From positions 1 to 35,168 of the IMG/VR virus record IMGVR_UViG_3300011114_000282: a stretch of DNA of 35,168 nt; one strand, written 5' to 3'. Position numbers and translations under genes: made by a program. Position 1 is the first letter of the stretch. Every line of letters begins with the position of its first letter. The notes under the pieces are model-generated. The model made no database searches, was not told where the DNA came from, and saw only the letters and a list, made by a program, of their open reading frames with translations. This DNA comes from a virus. Of the stretch, positions 21,276 through 29,645 are shown in pieces.

Positions 21276-23102
21276 TTAGATTCCTAGCGCGTCTTTTAGA
21301 CGCAGTGATTCTTCATTCCACACGTTTCTACGTTTCTTACCCGTTGACGGGTCTTCTATCTCGCCAGCCCCCCGGTAAGGGGCTATGCTCAATGCGCTTG
21401 CTAAAGTATCTGTCGATTTTGGTGTAGTTTTCTTAGTAGGCGTAACACCACTTTTAACAATTAAATCAGGTTTGTATTTGTCTGTTTTATCAGCAGCAAC
21501 TTCATCTGTAGAAATAACATCCTTTTTACCAGTGATTGTCACTGGGTCAAGAATTGTGTCTGTTTCTTTTTTACCAGTAACAGTTACAGGCTCAAGAACA
21601 TCACGTTTAGCCGTAACCGTAACTGGGTCAAGCACAGCGTCAGTCGAAACAAAATCACGTTTACCAGTAATAGTAACTGGTTCTAATTCTGTATCTTTTT
21701 TTCCAGTAACGGTAACAGGTGCAAGTTCAGTATCTTTTTTGCCTGTCACAGTAACAGGGGCTAACTCTGTTGCTTTTGCACCAGTAACGGTAACGGGGGC
21801 CAAAGCAGTGTCTGCTTTTCCAGTTACGGTAACAGGAGCAAGACTTGCATCAGCGGTGACAACATCCCGCATAGGGTCTAGAGCCGTGCCAATAATAGAC
21901 ACAGGGTCTAGCGCACCAGTTGTTTTACCAGTACCAGTGCCAGCCAGAGATGTTGTGGGACTTACAACGTCTGTCAAACTTCTAGTTGCAGAACCAGCAA
22001 CATCTACAGGATTTAATGCTGTTGCAGCCCCTGCTTTTGGAGTTACAGCACCAGTTGTAACTACATCTGTAGTTACAGGAGCAGCACCAGTAACCTCTAC
22101 AGGCTCAAGACCAGCAGAGCTTAATTGCTTGTTAAGGGTAGCCTGTTCGTTAGACGATAGCTGGTTAGCCAAGTCTGGGTCAGTGTATGTAGTAGCCGCA
22201 ACAGCATCTGCAACTGTTTTATCTGTTGCAAGAGCGTCTTTATTAGTATCAGTAGATGGTGTTTTGAAGATGCCAGTTTTGCTATTTGCTTGTGCGCCAA
22301 GTTCAGCAAGAGCGCCTTGTACAGCACCTATATCGCCATTTAACATTTGACCAGCAACTGCTTGACCAATAACACGGCCTGTAGTTTTTGCCACATCAAA
22401 AGCATTTTGCAATGCAACAGACGTAGCAGAACCAGCAAGACCAGCAGTCATGTTGTTCACAATGTCTTGTTCAGAACCGCCAACAGCAGCCGTTTTAACC
22501 GCAGAAGCAGCAGCAGACATCACTATGTCTGACACTTGGTTGTTGCCAATAACTTTGGCTAAATCTTTAGCATACTCAACAGAGCCAACATTGACAATGC
22601 CGTTGACCATAGCGTTAGTCACTGCTTTGTCTAATGGCACACCTTGGGCTACTTGTGCTGCTGTGCTGGCAAGGCCCATACCAATGTCAGTTGCGTACTG
22701 TTCTAATGCTAATGGCAACAACTCTGCTTCTACAAGCATGTCACCAATAACAGACCCAATACCGGGCAATGCAAACGACAAAGCTGCACCAATAAGAGGC
22801 TCAAAACCACTAAGAGCACCACCACGTTTTTGTGTTCCAGTGTAATTACCACTAGCATCAAAATTTACATAGGTGCTGTTGCCGGGGTCAATACGGTAAC
22901 CTGTTGGTGCGCCATAAGGTACTTTTTCTTCTGCTCCTCTATGAGAGACTGTACCCATTCTATAAACAGGCTCAAACGTACCGCCAAGTCTTTGTTCTAA
23001 CGCAATAATTGACGCTGGTTTTGGAGTCTCAATTATTCCAGCACGAATTTCTGCTTGGCTTGGTTCTACTGGTGCTGGCGCTCCTACACTATCACGAGGC
23101 AT
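21276..23102 (-). CDS. Virion protein with tandem PVTVTG repeats
   Basis: 608 residues. Residues 1-90 carry GTFEPVYRMG and DPGNSTYVNFD, and residues about 100-260 include hydrophobic Gly/Ala helices (GAALSFALPGIGSVIGDML) that could enter a membrane. From about 330 on, Thr/Val-rich repeats dominate; between about 415 and 535 the unit xLxPVTVTGKKDT occurs eight times with small changes. The C-terminus (RRNVWNEESLRLKDALGI) is a short helix. Membrane-prone plus repetitive parts suggest an ejected protein or host-contact structure. The repeat resembles TonB boxes. Confidence 0.65.
   Translation of the reverse strand: MPRDSVGAPAPVEPSQAEIRAGIIETPKPASIIALEQRLGGTFEPVYRMGTVSHRGAEEKVPYGAPTGYRIDPGNSTYVNFDASGNYTGTQKRGGALSGFEPLIGAALSFALPGIGSVIGDMLVEAELLPLALEQYATDIGMGLASTAAQVAQGVPLDKAVTNAMVNGIVNVGSVEYAKDLAKVIGNNQVSDIVMSAAASAVKTAAVGGSEQDIVNNMTAGLAGSATSVALQNAFDVAKTTGRVIGQAVAGQMLNGDIGAVQGALAELGAQANSKTGIFKTPSTDTNKDALATDKTVADAVAATTYTDPDLANQLSSNEQATLNKQLSSAGLEPVEVTGAAPVTTDVVTTGAVTPKAGAATALNPVDVAGSATRSLTDVVSPTTSLAGTGTGKTTGALDPVSIIGTALDPMRDVVTADASLAPVTVTGKADTALAPVTVTGAKATELAPVTVTGKKDTELAPVTVTGKKDTELEPVTITGKRDFVSTDAVLDPVTVTAKRDVLEPVTVTGKKETDTILDPVTITGKKDVISTDEVAADKTDKYKPDLIVKSGVTPTKKTTPKSTDTLASALSIAPYRGAGEIEDPSTGKKRRNVWNEESLRLKDALGI
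21510..21850 (-). repeat. Tandem repeats encoding PVTVTG
   Basis: Eight closely related copies of a unit of about 39 bases (13 residues), with a core CCNGTNACNGTNACNGG coding PVTVTG and more degenerate copies toward 22110. The core is its own reverse complement, so it reads PVTVTG on the plus strand too and produces a long antisense open frame (21385-22350). Confidence 0.75.
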
Positions 23103-23103
23103 A

Positions 23104-23442
23104 TCAAACTCCTAACGCAGCGGCTATCTGCTCATGAATGGTCAGGTGTACGCCTAACCAATCGTAAAAGTCATCTTCCACATTCCAATCAACGTCTAGC
23201 AGTTGGAAAGGGTTATCAAGGACAAGGATAGAAGCCAGAGACTCATGCTCTTGGTTATGCACAAAAAGCCAGTCATCAAGGTTGTCTGTGCTGGCATCTA
23301 TGATGGGGTACTTGGGGTAGGTAACGCCAGTGTCCGTGATTATTTGGTGGAACAGACGGTGTTGCAAGCCGTTCTCAAACAGCATCTCAGCGAGGCCTTC
23401 TTTGTCCCCAAATTTGACGTAGCTGAGAGCATCCATGTTCAT
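23104..23442 (-). CDS. Conserved phage hypothetical, possibly tail-associated
   Basis: 112 residues from ATG 23442, which overlaps the previous stop (ATGA); a TTG at 23457 is less likely. ALSYVKFGDKEGLAEMLFEN, GLQHRLFHQII and VEDDFYDWLGVHLTIHEQIA form an acidic, helical protein. Similar sequences appear next to fibres and large virion proteins in other environmental phages. A chaperone-like role for the fibres is possible, but not shown. Confidence 0.65.
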   Translation of the reverse strand: MNMDALSYVKFGDKEGLAEMLFENGLQHRLFHQIITDTGVTYPKYPIIDASTDNLDDWLFVHNQEHESLASILVLDNPFQLLDVDWNVEDDFYDWLGVHLTIHEQIAAALGV

Positions 23443-23612
23443 GGCTTGTCTTTCCAAAACTCATCACGGATAAGGACATATGTCTTCAGCAATGTGAAGA
23501 TGAGCGTAGCCCACACCATCAAGTCAGATGACGTAATGTGACTTGCAACAGTACCCACCCAGATGATGAGCAAATCTAGTGCAGAGTTGTGTGAGTTATT
23601 AGTAGTGTCCAT
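23439..23612 (-). CDS. Small membrane protein, holin-like
   Basis: 57 residues from ATG 23612, two bases from the fibre stop. Two hydrophobic segments (LDLLIIWVGTVASHI and LMVWATLIFTLLKTYVLI) and a charged end RDEFWKDKP. This layout is frequent among small phage proteins annotated as putative holins. With the candidates at 16907-17128 and 15375-15887, the window has three membrane proteins that could play this part. Confidence 0.65.
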   Translation of the reverse strand: MDTTNNSHNSALDLLIIWVGTVASHITSSDLMVWATLIFTLLKTYVLIRDEFWKDKP

Positions 23613-23613
23613 A

Positions 23614-24489
23614 TTAGAAAGTGATAGAACCGTTACCTGTCCATTTGTAAATTTTATACCCACCAGTGTTTGTAAAGGTGGGTGAACCTGTCGTAGACGC
23701 AGCATCTTTGTAAGTATTTGGATAGCGAATAATCACAATACCAGAGCCACCATCTCCCCCATTTTTTCCAGTTTGAAGAGTGCTACCGCCCCCGCCACCA
23801 CCTGTGTTTACTGTCCCTGCAACTACAGTTGAAGTTGGGCTAAAACTTGCACCAGCGCCACCGCCTCCCGCTCCTCCACTACCAGCGCCTGTAGCTTGAT
23901 ATGCTCCACCTCCACCGCCTCCAGCATATGTTACAGAAGACCCTGTAATACTAGATGCCGTTCCATTGCCGCCATTTCCACCGGGGCCAGTGCCGCCGTT
24001 TCCGTTACCACCAACAGCACCAGCACCACCACCACCTCCACCACTAAAAGTGGTTGGGCCATTAGTTATTCCAGAATTACCACCGTTGTTTCCCTGTCCT
24101 GATGTTCCAGCGCCATAAGCAGAAGTGTTGTTAGTCCATCCAGAACCTCCACCAGAACCACCAGTAAGTCCATTTCCTCCAGCACTTGAGCTTGGATAAC
24201 CACTTCCTCCACCTCCACCACCACCAGTAGAGGTAATGCTGCTGAAAACTGAATCTGAGCCATTTACACCTTTTGTGGTGTCGGTTATTGCTCCAGTTCC
24301 TCCAGCACCAACTGTTACTGTTAATCCAGACCCAGAACTAACCGAAAAACCAGATGCAGTTCTTAATCCACCAGCGCCACCGCCGCCCATTGCTCCACCT
24401 CCACCACCGCCAGCAACAACAAGATACTCTACTGTTGGCGTAGTACCAACAACATAAGTTGCAAGAAGGGCTTGGACAACACCGCTCAT
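23614..24489 (-). CDS. Glycine-rich tail fibre / adhesin, copy A
   Basis: 291 residues from ATG 24489 (ATGA overlap). After VEYLVVAGGGGGG most of the protein is poly-Gly segments separated by short Ser/Thr strands, as in polyglycine-II sandwich adhesins of T4-like phages. The C-terminus has GSGIVIIRYPNTY and GGYKIYKWTGNGSITF. It probably sits at the fibre tip and binds a host receptor. A second gene (26266-27132) has the same architecture. Confidence 0.8.
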   Translation of the reverse strand: MSGVVQALLATYVVGTTPTVEYLVVAGGGGGGAMGGGGAGGLRTASGFSVSSGSGLTVTVGAGGTGAITDTTKGVNGSDSVFSSITSTGGGGGGGSGYPSSSAGGNGLTGGSGGGSGWTNNTSAYGAGTSGQGNNGGNSGITNGPTTFSGGGGGGAGAVGGNGNGGTGPGGNGGNGTASSITGSSVTYAGGGGGGAYQATGAGSGGAGGGGAGASFSPTSTVVAGTVNTGGGGGGSTLQTGKNGGDGGSGIVIIRYPNTYKDAASTTGSPTFTNTGGYKIYKWTGNGSITF

Positions 24490-25556
24490 GTCAAACCGTT
24501 TCCAGAAATAATCCAAGAAGTGTTGGCAAATTTAATTGCAGTAGCAACACCGTACTGAGCCAAAGACCTAGAACCAGTTGTACCAGCAGAAGACAAATAC
24601 ATGGTGTCAGTTGTAATAGCAACCGTAACTACGTTTGCAGACAAATTAACAAACGTAACTGCCGTACCATTTATATATGAGACAGAACTGTTAGCTGGTA
24701 TTGTGTAAGTAGCCGCAGCAGAACCTAACGCATGGTAGATATGTTTACCAGCATCAGCAGCAACAAGCGTGTAATTGCCTGTCTGTGCATTTTGAGGAAT
24801 GCCAAGAAATCCAACGCTGTTAGTGCCATCAGCAGTGCTGCCTGACAAGTTTGCACTTACGTTGCCGCCTGTGATGGTGACTGCGTTCTGATTCTGGGTA
24901 GACAAGTTACCAAGACCAGTAACTTGTGTGTTGGCAATGCTAATAGTTGCGTTAGATGCAGCAGTAACCCTGCCTTGTGCATCAACTGTAAATGTTCCAA
25001 CAATGCTTGCGTTGCCGTAAGTAGCAGGAGATACAGCAGTGTTTGCAAGATTAAGAGTTACGTTAGCAGCAAGATTTCCACCGCCAGACAAACCAGTTCC
25101 AGCTAACACATACACAGTGTTGGCTACACCACCAGTTACGTTTGCAACAGGAATAACAATGCCTACGTTAGCAGCTGCTGTTGCTTGACCTTGTGCATTA
25201 ATAGTAACTTGCGAAACAGCATTGGTAGTTCCGTAAGAACCAGCAGATACAGCAGTATTGGCAATGCTGATTGTTCCAGTTGTAGTTACAGGGCCACCAG
25301 TAAGACCTGTGCCTGTAGCCACGTTTGTAACAGTGCCAGTTCCACCAGCAGGGCCGTTAGCAGCAAGGGTAATACGTCCTTGTGCATCAACAGTGATGTT
25401 GGCGCTAGTGTAAGAACCAGCGGTAACTGCGGTATTAGCAAGCGAGATGGTTCCCGTAGTTGTGATGGGGCCACCCGTCAACCCTGTGCCGGTTGCTACG
25501 TTAGTGACGGTTCCGTTACCGCCACTACCAGTTCCAGTTTGTACAGTTTTTAACAT
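24486..25556 (-). CDS. Tail fibre with beta repeats
   Basis: 356 residues. The first 130 residues contain two copies of NVATGTGLTGGP-TTTGTIS followed by ANTAVTAGSY and VDAQGRI; a third, weaker copy follows near AGTGLSGGGNLAANVTL. This is the usual repeat of phage fibre shafts forming trimeric beta structure. The C-terminal 130 residues (YTLVAADAGKHIYH, YTIPANSSVSYINGTAV) resemble fibre knob domains and end IISGNGLT. It is placed between a small capping protein and the Gly-rich adhesin. Confidence 0.8.
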   Translation of the reverse strand: MLKTVQTGTGSGGNGTVTNVATGTGLTGGPITTTGTISLANTAVTAGSYTSANITVDAQGRITLAANGPAGGTGTVTNVATGTGLTGGPVTTTGTISIANTAVSAGSYGTTNAVSQVTINAQGQATAAANVGIVIPVANVTGGVANTVYVLAGTGLSGGGNLAANVTLNLANTAVSPATYGNASIVGTFTVDAQGRVTAASNATISIANTQVTGLGNLSTQNQNAVTITGGNVSANLSGSTADGTNSVGFLGIPQNAQTGNYTLVAADAGKHIYHALGSAAATYTIPANSSVSYINGTAVTFVNLSANVVTVAITTDTMYLSSAGTTGSRSLAQYGVATAIKFANTSWIISGNGLT

Positions 25557-25558
25557 GG

Positions 25559-25888
25559 TTATAGTCCATCGCCCGGAGTGATATAAATAGCAGCCGTACT
25601 ACTACCAGTTATGCCTGTGAAATAAGCATTAGGCACAAATGAAAGAATCTCATCTGTACCCGCTAGTAATGGATAGGCAGGGCCGGTAGATGTGACAACC
25701 GCTGCATTGTTAGCAGCATCAGCAGATGCAACACCGTATCCTAAAAATACAGTAACAGCACCACTGTTAATAATTCGGTACTGGTTGCCACCAAGCGTAG
25801 TGGACAATGCTTGCACAGGCGTAGGAGCAGACGTAGCAGCAGTAAAGACTACCGTGTTTCCTGTCCGGGTAAATGCGTTAGTGCTCAT
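25559..25888 (-). CDS. Small beta-rich virion protein, TPGDGL terminus
   Basis: 109 residues. Alternating hydrophobic strands (NQYRIINSGAVTVFLGYG) and an end YITPGDGL matching the end of the 16370-16720 product. AGGAG lies six bases before the ATG. Probably a fibre accessory or decoration protein. Confidence 0.65.
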   Translation of the reverse strand: MSTNAFTRTGNTVVFTAATSAPTPVQALSTTLGGNQYRIINSGAVTVFLGYGVASADAANNAAVVTSTGPAYPLLAGTDEILSFVPNAYFTGITGSSTAAIYITPGDGL

Positions 25889-25889
25889 C

Positions 25890-26258
25890 TTATGCTCCTG
25901 TAAATAAAATCCAATTTAAAGTTTCTTCATTCCAAACGTAACGATTGCCATCATCAGGATAAGGAACTGGTGCTTCCCACAAACAAGTGCTTTCGTTTAA
26001 CACCCAAGAATTAAATGGCTTTGGTGGAATAAAAGCATCACGGCTTGCGTCATAGGTATATCCAACTCCAGCATAGTTTTTACGAATGTTGCCGTTGTAC
26101 GATGTCTGTTTCCAGTTGGTGTAGCCGCCACTCCAACTTGTTAAAAATTCAATGCCTTTGGCTTCAGATTCTGCGCCATTAACCATCAACTCATTGTTGT
26201 TTACGCAATGCACTTCCAACACATTGTTGTTGTCATCAAGTTTTGCAAAATGTGCCAT
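25890..26258 (-). CDS. Tail-fibre-associated protein of aquatic phages
   Basis: 122 residues from ATG 26258, preferred because GAGG lies five bases upstream. MAHFAKLDDNNNVLEVHCVNN, SEAKGIEFL, RKNYAGVGYTYDASRDAF, FNSWVLNES and NEETLNWI follow a pattern I know from cyanophages and other aquatic phages near fibre genes (FRKxFAGxGYTYD...FxPP). It probably forms part of the fibre or its attachment. Confidence 0.8.
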   Translation of the reverse strand: MAHFAKLDDNNNVLEVHCVNNNELMVNGAESEAKGIEFLTSWSGGYTNWKQTSYNGNIRKNYAGVGYTYDASRDAFIPPKPFNSWVLNESTCLWEAPVPYPDDGNRYVWNEETLNWILFTGA

Positions 26259-26265
26259 TTCAACC

Positions 26266-27132
26266 TCAGAACGTAATAGAACCGTTGCCAGTCCACTTGT
26301 AAATACGATAGCCACCTGTTACTGTAATTGTTGGTGAGCCAGTTGTCGATGTTGCTGCTGCATAAGAATCTGCATAACGGATAACGACAATTCCAGACCC
26401 ACCGTTTCCTCCGTTAGAACCATTACCTGCGGTTGCTCCACCAGCGCCACCACCACTGCCGGTATTTGTTGTGCCAGCACCTCCCGGTGTTGAAGATGTA
26501 GTTCTACCATTACCGCCTCCTCCTGTGCCTCCAGTGCCTCCTGTTCCTCCATCTTGTGTACCACCGCCGCCACCGCCTGCGTAGGTTACGGATGAACTTG
26601 TAATACTAGATGCAGTTCCATTGCCGCCATTACCGCCAGTTGTAGATGTGCCATCTGCTCCTGTTGAACTTGCTCCACCGCCGCCACCGCATCCATAATT
26701 TGGGGACGCAGTTCCTCCAGCGCCACCACCTCCATTATTTCCTTGAGAAGGTGAAGTAGATGGAGTATTTCCAGAACCGCCTGTAAAACTATTTCCAGTG
26801 CTTCCACCACCAGCCCCACCAGAACCACCAGTTAGAGAAAAATACGATGTGCGTCCTCTGCCACCACCTGTTGAAGTGATAGAACTAAATATAGAGTCTC
26901 CACCGTTTGTTGAACTATCATTTCCATATCCTACTGAGCCTGTACCTCCAACACCAACAGTCACACTTATAGAAATTCCATAGCCAACATTCAATCCTGT
27001 AGCGGTTCTAAATCCACCAGCACCCGCACCAGAACCTCCACCATCACCCCCGCCACCACCTCCAGCAACAACAAGGTATTCAATCGGAAGTAATACGCTT
27101 CCCGCAAGAAACGAATTTTTTGATGCAAACAT
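26266..27132 (-). CDS. Glycine-rich tail fibre / adhesin, copy B
   Basis: 288 residues from ATG 27132, sharing a base with the previous stop (TAATG). After IEYLVVAGGGGGG come poly-Gly strings with Ser/Thr loops, then GSGIVVIRYADSY and GGYRIYKWTGNGSITF, almost the same ends as copy A. Loop sequences between the glycine strings differ, which is where receptor specificity would lie. Confidence 0.8.
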   Translation of the reverse strand: MFASKNSFLAGSVLLPIEYLVVAGGGGGGDGGGSGAGAGGFRTATGLNVGYGISISVTVGVGGTGSVGYGNDSSTNGGDSIFSSITSTGGGRGRTSYFSLTGGSGGAGGGSTGNSFTGGSGNTPSTSPSQGNNGGGGAGGTASPNYGCGGGGGASSTGADGTSTTGGNGGNGTASSITSSSVTYAGGGGGGTQDGGTGGTGGTGGGGNGRTTSSTPGGAGTTNTGSGGGAGGATAGNGSNGGNGGSGIVVIRYADSYAAATSTTGSPTITVTGGYRIYKWTGNGSITF

Positions 27133-27620
27133 TACGGCGTGTATCCTTGAGAATAAGAACCATACCAATTTGTTCCGTCAGAAACAAACGTCAAAATATC
27201 CATTTTTCCAGCAGTAGAAGTAATTGTTGGAGCGCCAAGAGAAGACCACTTAACACCTGTAAATGTTGCTGTGCCACCGCCTGTAGATGCAGCTTGTTTT
27301 AACAACAAGATAAAAGACTTGCCAGCAGTTGCTGTTGGCATAGTGAATGTGCAAGCGGTAGAGGCCGTCAACGTAGCTGTCAATACAGTTCCACTAGCCA
27401 ATGTCAACGTGTTAGACGTTGTGACTGTTCCAATTGCCAACACGCTTTCTGTGTAGTTAGTCACCGTTGTGTTCACAACCGACACGTTGTTCAAGGTTGT
27501 GATGGTGTTGCCAAGCTGTACAGAAGTGTTCCCAATAGTTACAGGCGTGTTGAAATTACTGTCTAAGTTAGACAGTGGAATAGCTGCTGTAGCTGTACCA
27601 AAGGTATAGGGAACTGGCAT
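27132..27620 (-). CDS. Tail fibre / tip protein
   Basis: 162 residues. IPLSNLDSNFNTPVTIGN followed by repeated Thr/Val strands, then a compact C-terminal domain (CTFTMPTATAGKSFILLLKQ, ILTFVSDGTNWYGSYSQG) typical of phage fibre knobs. It may link the tail hub to the Gly-rich adhesins encoded next. Confidence 0.75.
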   Translation of the reverse strand: MPVPYTFGTATAAIPLSNLDSNFNTPVTIGNTSVQLGNTITTLNNVSVVNTTVTNYTESVLAIGTVTTSNTLTLASGTVLTATLTASTACTFTMPTATAGKSFILLLKQAASTGGGTATFTGVKWSSLGAPTITSTAGKMDILTFVSDGTNWYGSYSQGYTP

Positions 27621-27621
27621 G

Positions 27622-29643
27622 TTAGAACCTCACTCTTAATTCATGTTCAAATTCAAACGTGTTGTACACAAAACCAGCGTTGTTGCTTGTTAAGGTCAAC
27701 CCCAAATATTTGCCGTACTGCTGCGCGTCACTCTTGTACAAGGCATATCCGTTGGAAGTTAACCAGCCTATGATGTTTAAGCTGTTGTTTTTCCAAGGTA
27801 TTGTGCTGTTGTTATTGTTATACCAAGTGACTGTGTTGTCTAGCGTATAAACCGGGCTAGAACCAATTTCACTGTCTACCGTGACATTTATGGTTGAAGC
27901 ATTTGACAAAGTGGCCTCTACACCAAACTTGAGAGCCTGTTTTGTCCGTATAGGGTCACCCATAGGCATCAAAGCGGTGCGGATGGTGCTGGCAATGTTG
28001 GAAGTAGAGTTGCCGTACAGACGGTACAGGTCTGTGCCGGTAGTGCCGTACAGGTTTATCAGGCCAGACAGGGGAACAGATGTAATGTAAGACAGACTGC
28101 CTTGGCTGGTAACAAACCACTTTTTCTCAAAAAAGACGCATTGAATCTGTCTGGGCGAGGACAGAGGGTCATTGTAGGTAAACGAGAAAGCGGCGCACAG
28201 AATGTTGTTCAACAGCACCTGACCACCTGACACCGGGTTTGTAAAGTCAATGTAAGGAAAAATACCGTCCAACTGGTCAGAAATCTTGCTGGTAGTAGAG
28301 CCAACAAGAGCGTACATACCGTAGTCGTTCATAAATAGAACGGAACGGAAGTACGGGAAGATAGAGTAAATACGTTTTGTACCTACGCTGGCACTAACGT
28401 TAGTATTGGTGAACAGGGTTGCGCCCGTGCTGGTAACACGCAAGTCTGAGAACACGTTTATGCTGTCATCACCAAACACATACAAAAAGTTATTGGCAGA
28501 TAACAAACCTTGTATGTTGCCGTGCAGCGTAGAGTCTGTCAGGGTAAAAGAACCGGCAGACACAGATGTAAAGTCACTGTAGCTTCCTGCTGCTGAGTAG
28601 TACACAGTACGTCCAGCCGCTACCCATGCTCTGCCCGAGAAGGTGGCAACGTCAACAATCTGGTCTGTATTGATTACCCCGGTAGCAGTAGCACCAGAAC
28701 CAGCAGGAGAACTGCTATCAGCAAACACCACCGTAACGTTGGAGGTAGATGTGTATCCAGCCCCGGCATTGGACATGATGACTTGGGTAATCTGACCGCC
28801 GCTGACAATAGCATTGCCTGTTGCCCGTGTTGTCCAGCCGCTTCCATCTCCGATAGTTACCGTGATGTTGGACGAGTTGGTGTAGCCCGTGCCTAGTGTG
28901 TTCATCACCACAGACACCGTGCCTGTTTTGAAAGTGATTAGAGAAGCTATGGCAGTAGCACTGGTAGTAGCATTACCGCCAGCAATAGTGACGGTTGGCG
29001 GGGATGTATACCCTTGACCAGCGTTTGTCAGGGTAATGCTGCTCACTACATTGCTGCCAGCAACATTGCTGATTGTGGCTACAGCGGTTGCTTGCACATT
29101 GCCGGTTAACTGTTGCGGGGCAGAAAGGGTGACAGAAGGGGTAGTAACAAACCCGTTACCCGCATTCCTGATACCAATAAGGCCCACAGAGCCAATGCTG
29201 GACAAGTTTGCCCCATCCCAAGTAAACAAACCTTGGCTTGGGTCACCAATAATGACGCGCTGGTTCTTGTATTGGGCGGCAGATACGCCTGTGGCAGAGA
29301 ACGTTCCTGCTGTAGTTATGTTACCCGTGTTGGCAGTACCGCTAGTGTCTAGTTTGACGTATTGCGCTGCGCCGTTGGCTTCAAAGCCAACAATGTAGTC
29401 ATTGACATCAATGTTTGCGGATGTAAGGTAGCTGACAGTATTGGAAAACGCAATGGCGTTTCCAGTAGAGTCTTTGACAGCGGATTGCGCCGGGACAATC
29501 TTAATGTTGGCGTGACCAATCGGCATGGCATTCTCAATCCACGCAAATTCGTCTTCTTTGATTGCCGTCCTATTAGCCTTTGTGTTTAGGCTAGTGAAGT
29601 TTTTAACGACAGCATAAGACTTTTTTTGTTCTGCCGCTGCCAT
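27622..29643 (-). CDS. Tail hub / stopper protein, P22 gp10-like
   Basis: 673 residues. Strand-rich throughout. Between about 150 and 320 a Gly-Tyr-Thr module (AGQGYTSPPTVTIAGG, LGTGYTNSSNITVTIGDG, AGAGYTSTSNVTVVF) repeats four times, inserted into a beta-propeller-like body (GRAWVAAGRTVYYSAAGS, NNFLYVFGDDSINVFSD). That body resembles packaged-DNA stabilisation proteins of the P22 gp10 type that close the portal and carry fibres. The adaptor gene is next to it, as in P22-like order. The homology call is by pattern only. Confidence 0.7.
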   Translation of the reverse strand: MAAAEQKKSYAVVKNFTSLNTKANRTAIKEDEFAWIENAMPIGHANIKIVPAQSAVKDSTGNAIAFSNTVSYLTSANIDVNDYIVGFEANGAAQYVKLDTSGTANTGNITTAGTFSATGVSAAQYKNQRVIIGDPSQGLFTWDGANLSSIGSVGLIGIRNAGNGFVTTPSVTLSAPQQLTGNVQATAVATISNVAGSNVVSSITLTNAGQGYTSPPTVTIAGGNATTSATAIASLITFKTGTVSVVMNTLGTGYTNSSNITVTIGDGSGWTTRATGNAIVSGGQITQVIMSNAGAGYTSTSNVTVVFADSSSPAGSGATATGVINTDQIVDVATFSGRAWVAAGRTVYYSAAGSYSDFTSVSAGSFTLTDSTLHGNIQGLLSANNFLYVFGDDSINVFSDLRVTSTGATLFTNTNVSASVGTKRIYSIFPYFRSVLFMNDYGMYALVGSTTSKISDQLDGIFPYIDFTNPVSGGQVLLNNILCAAFSFTYNDPLSSPRQIQCVFFEKKWFVTSQGSLSYITSVPLSGLINLYGTTGTDLYRLYGNSTSNIASTIRTALMPMGDPIRTKQALKFGVEATLSNASTINVTVDSEIGSSPVYTLDNTVTWYNNNNSTIPWKNNSLNIIGWLTSNGYALYKSDAQQYGKYLGLTLTSNNAGFVYNTFEFEHELRVRF

Positions 29644-29645
29644 GA

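Noticed and set aside
21385-22350. Long plus-strand ORF of 321 codons
   Set aside because: It lies antisense to the 608-residue virion gene and is explained by the self-complementary PVTVTG codons; no ribosome site or operon context on that strand.
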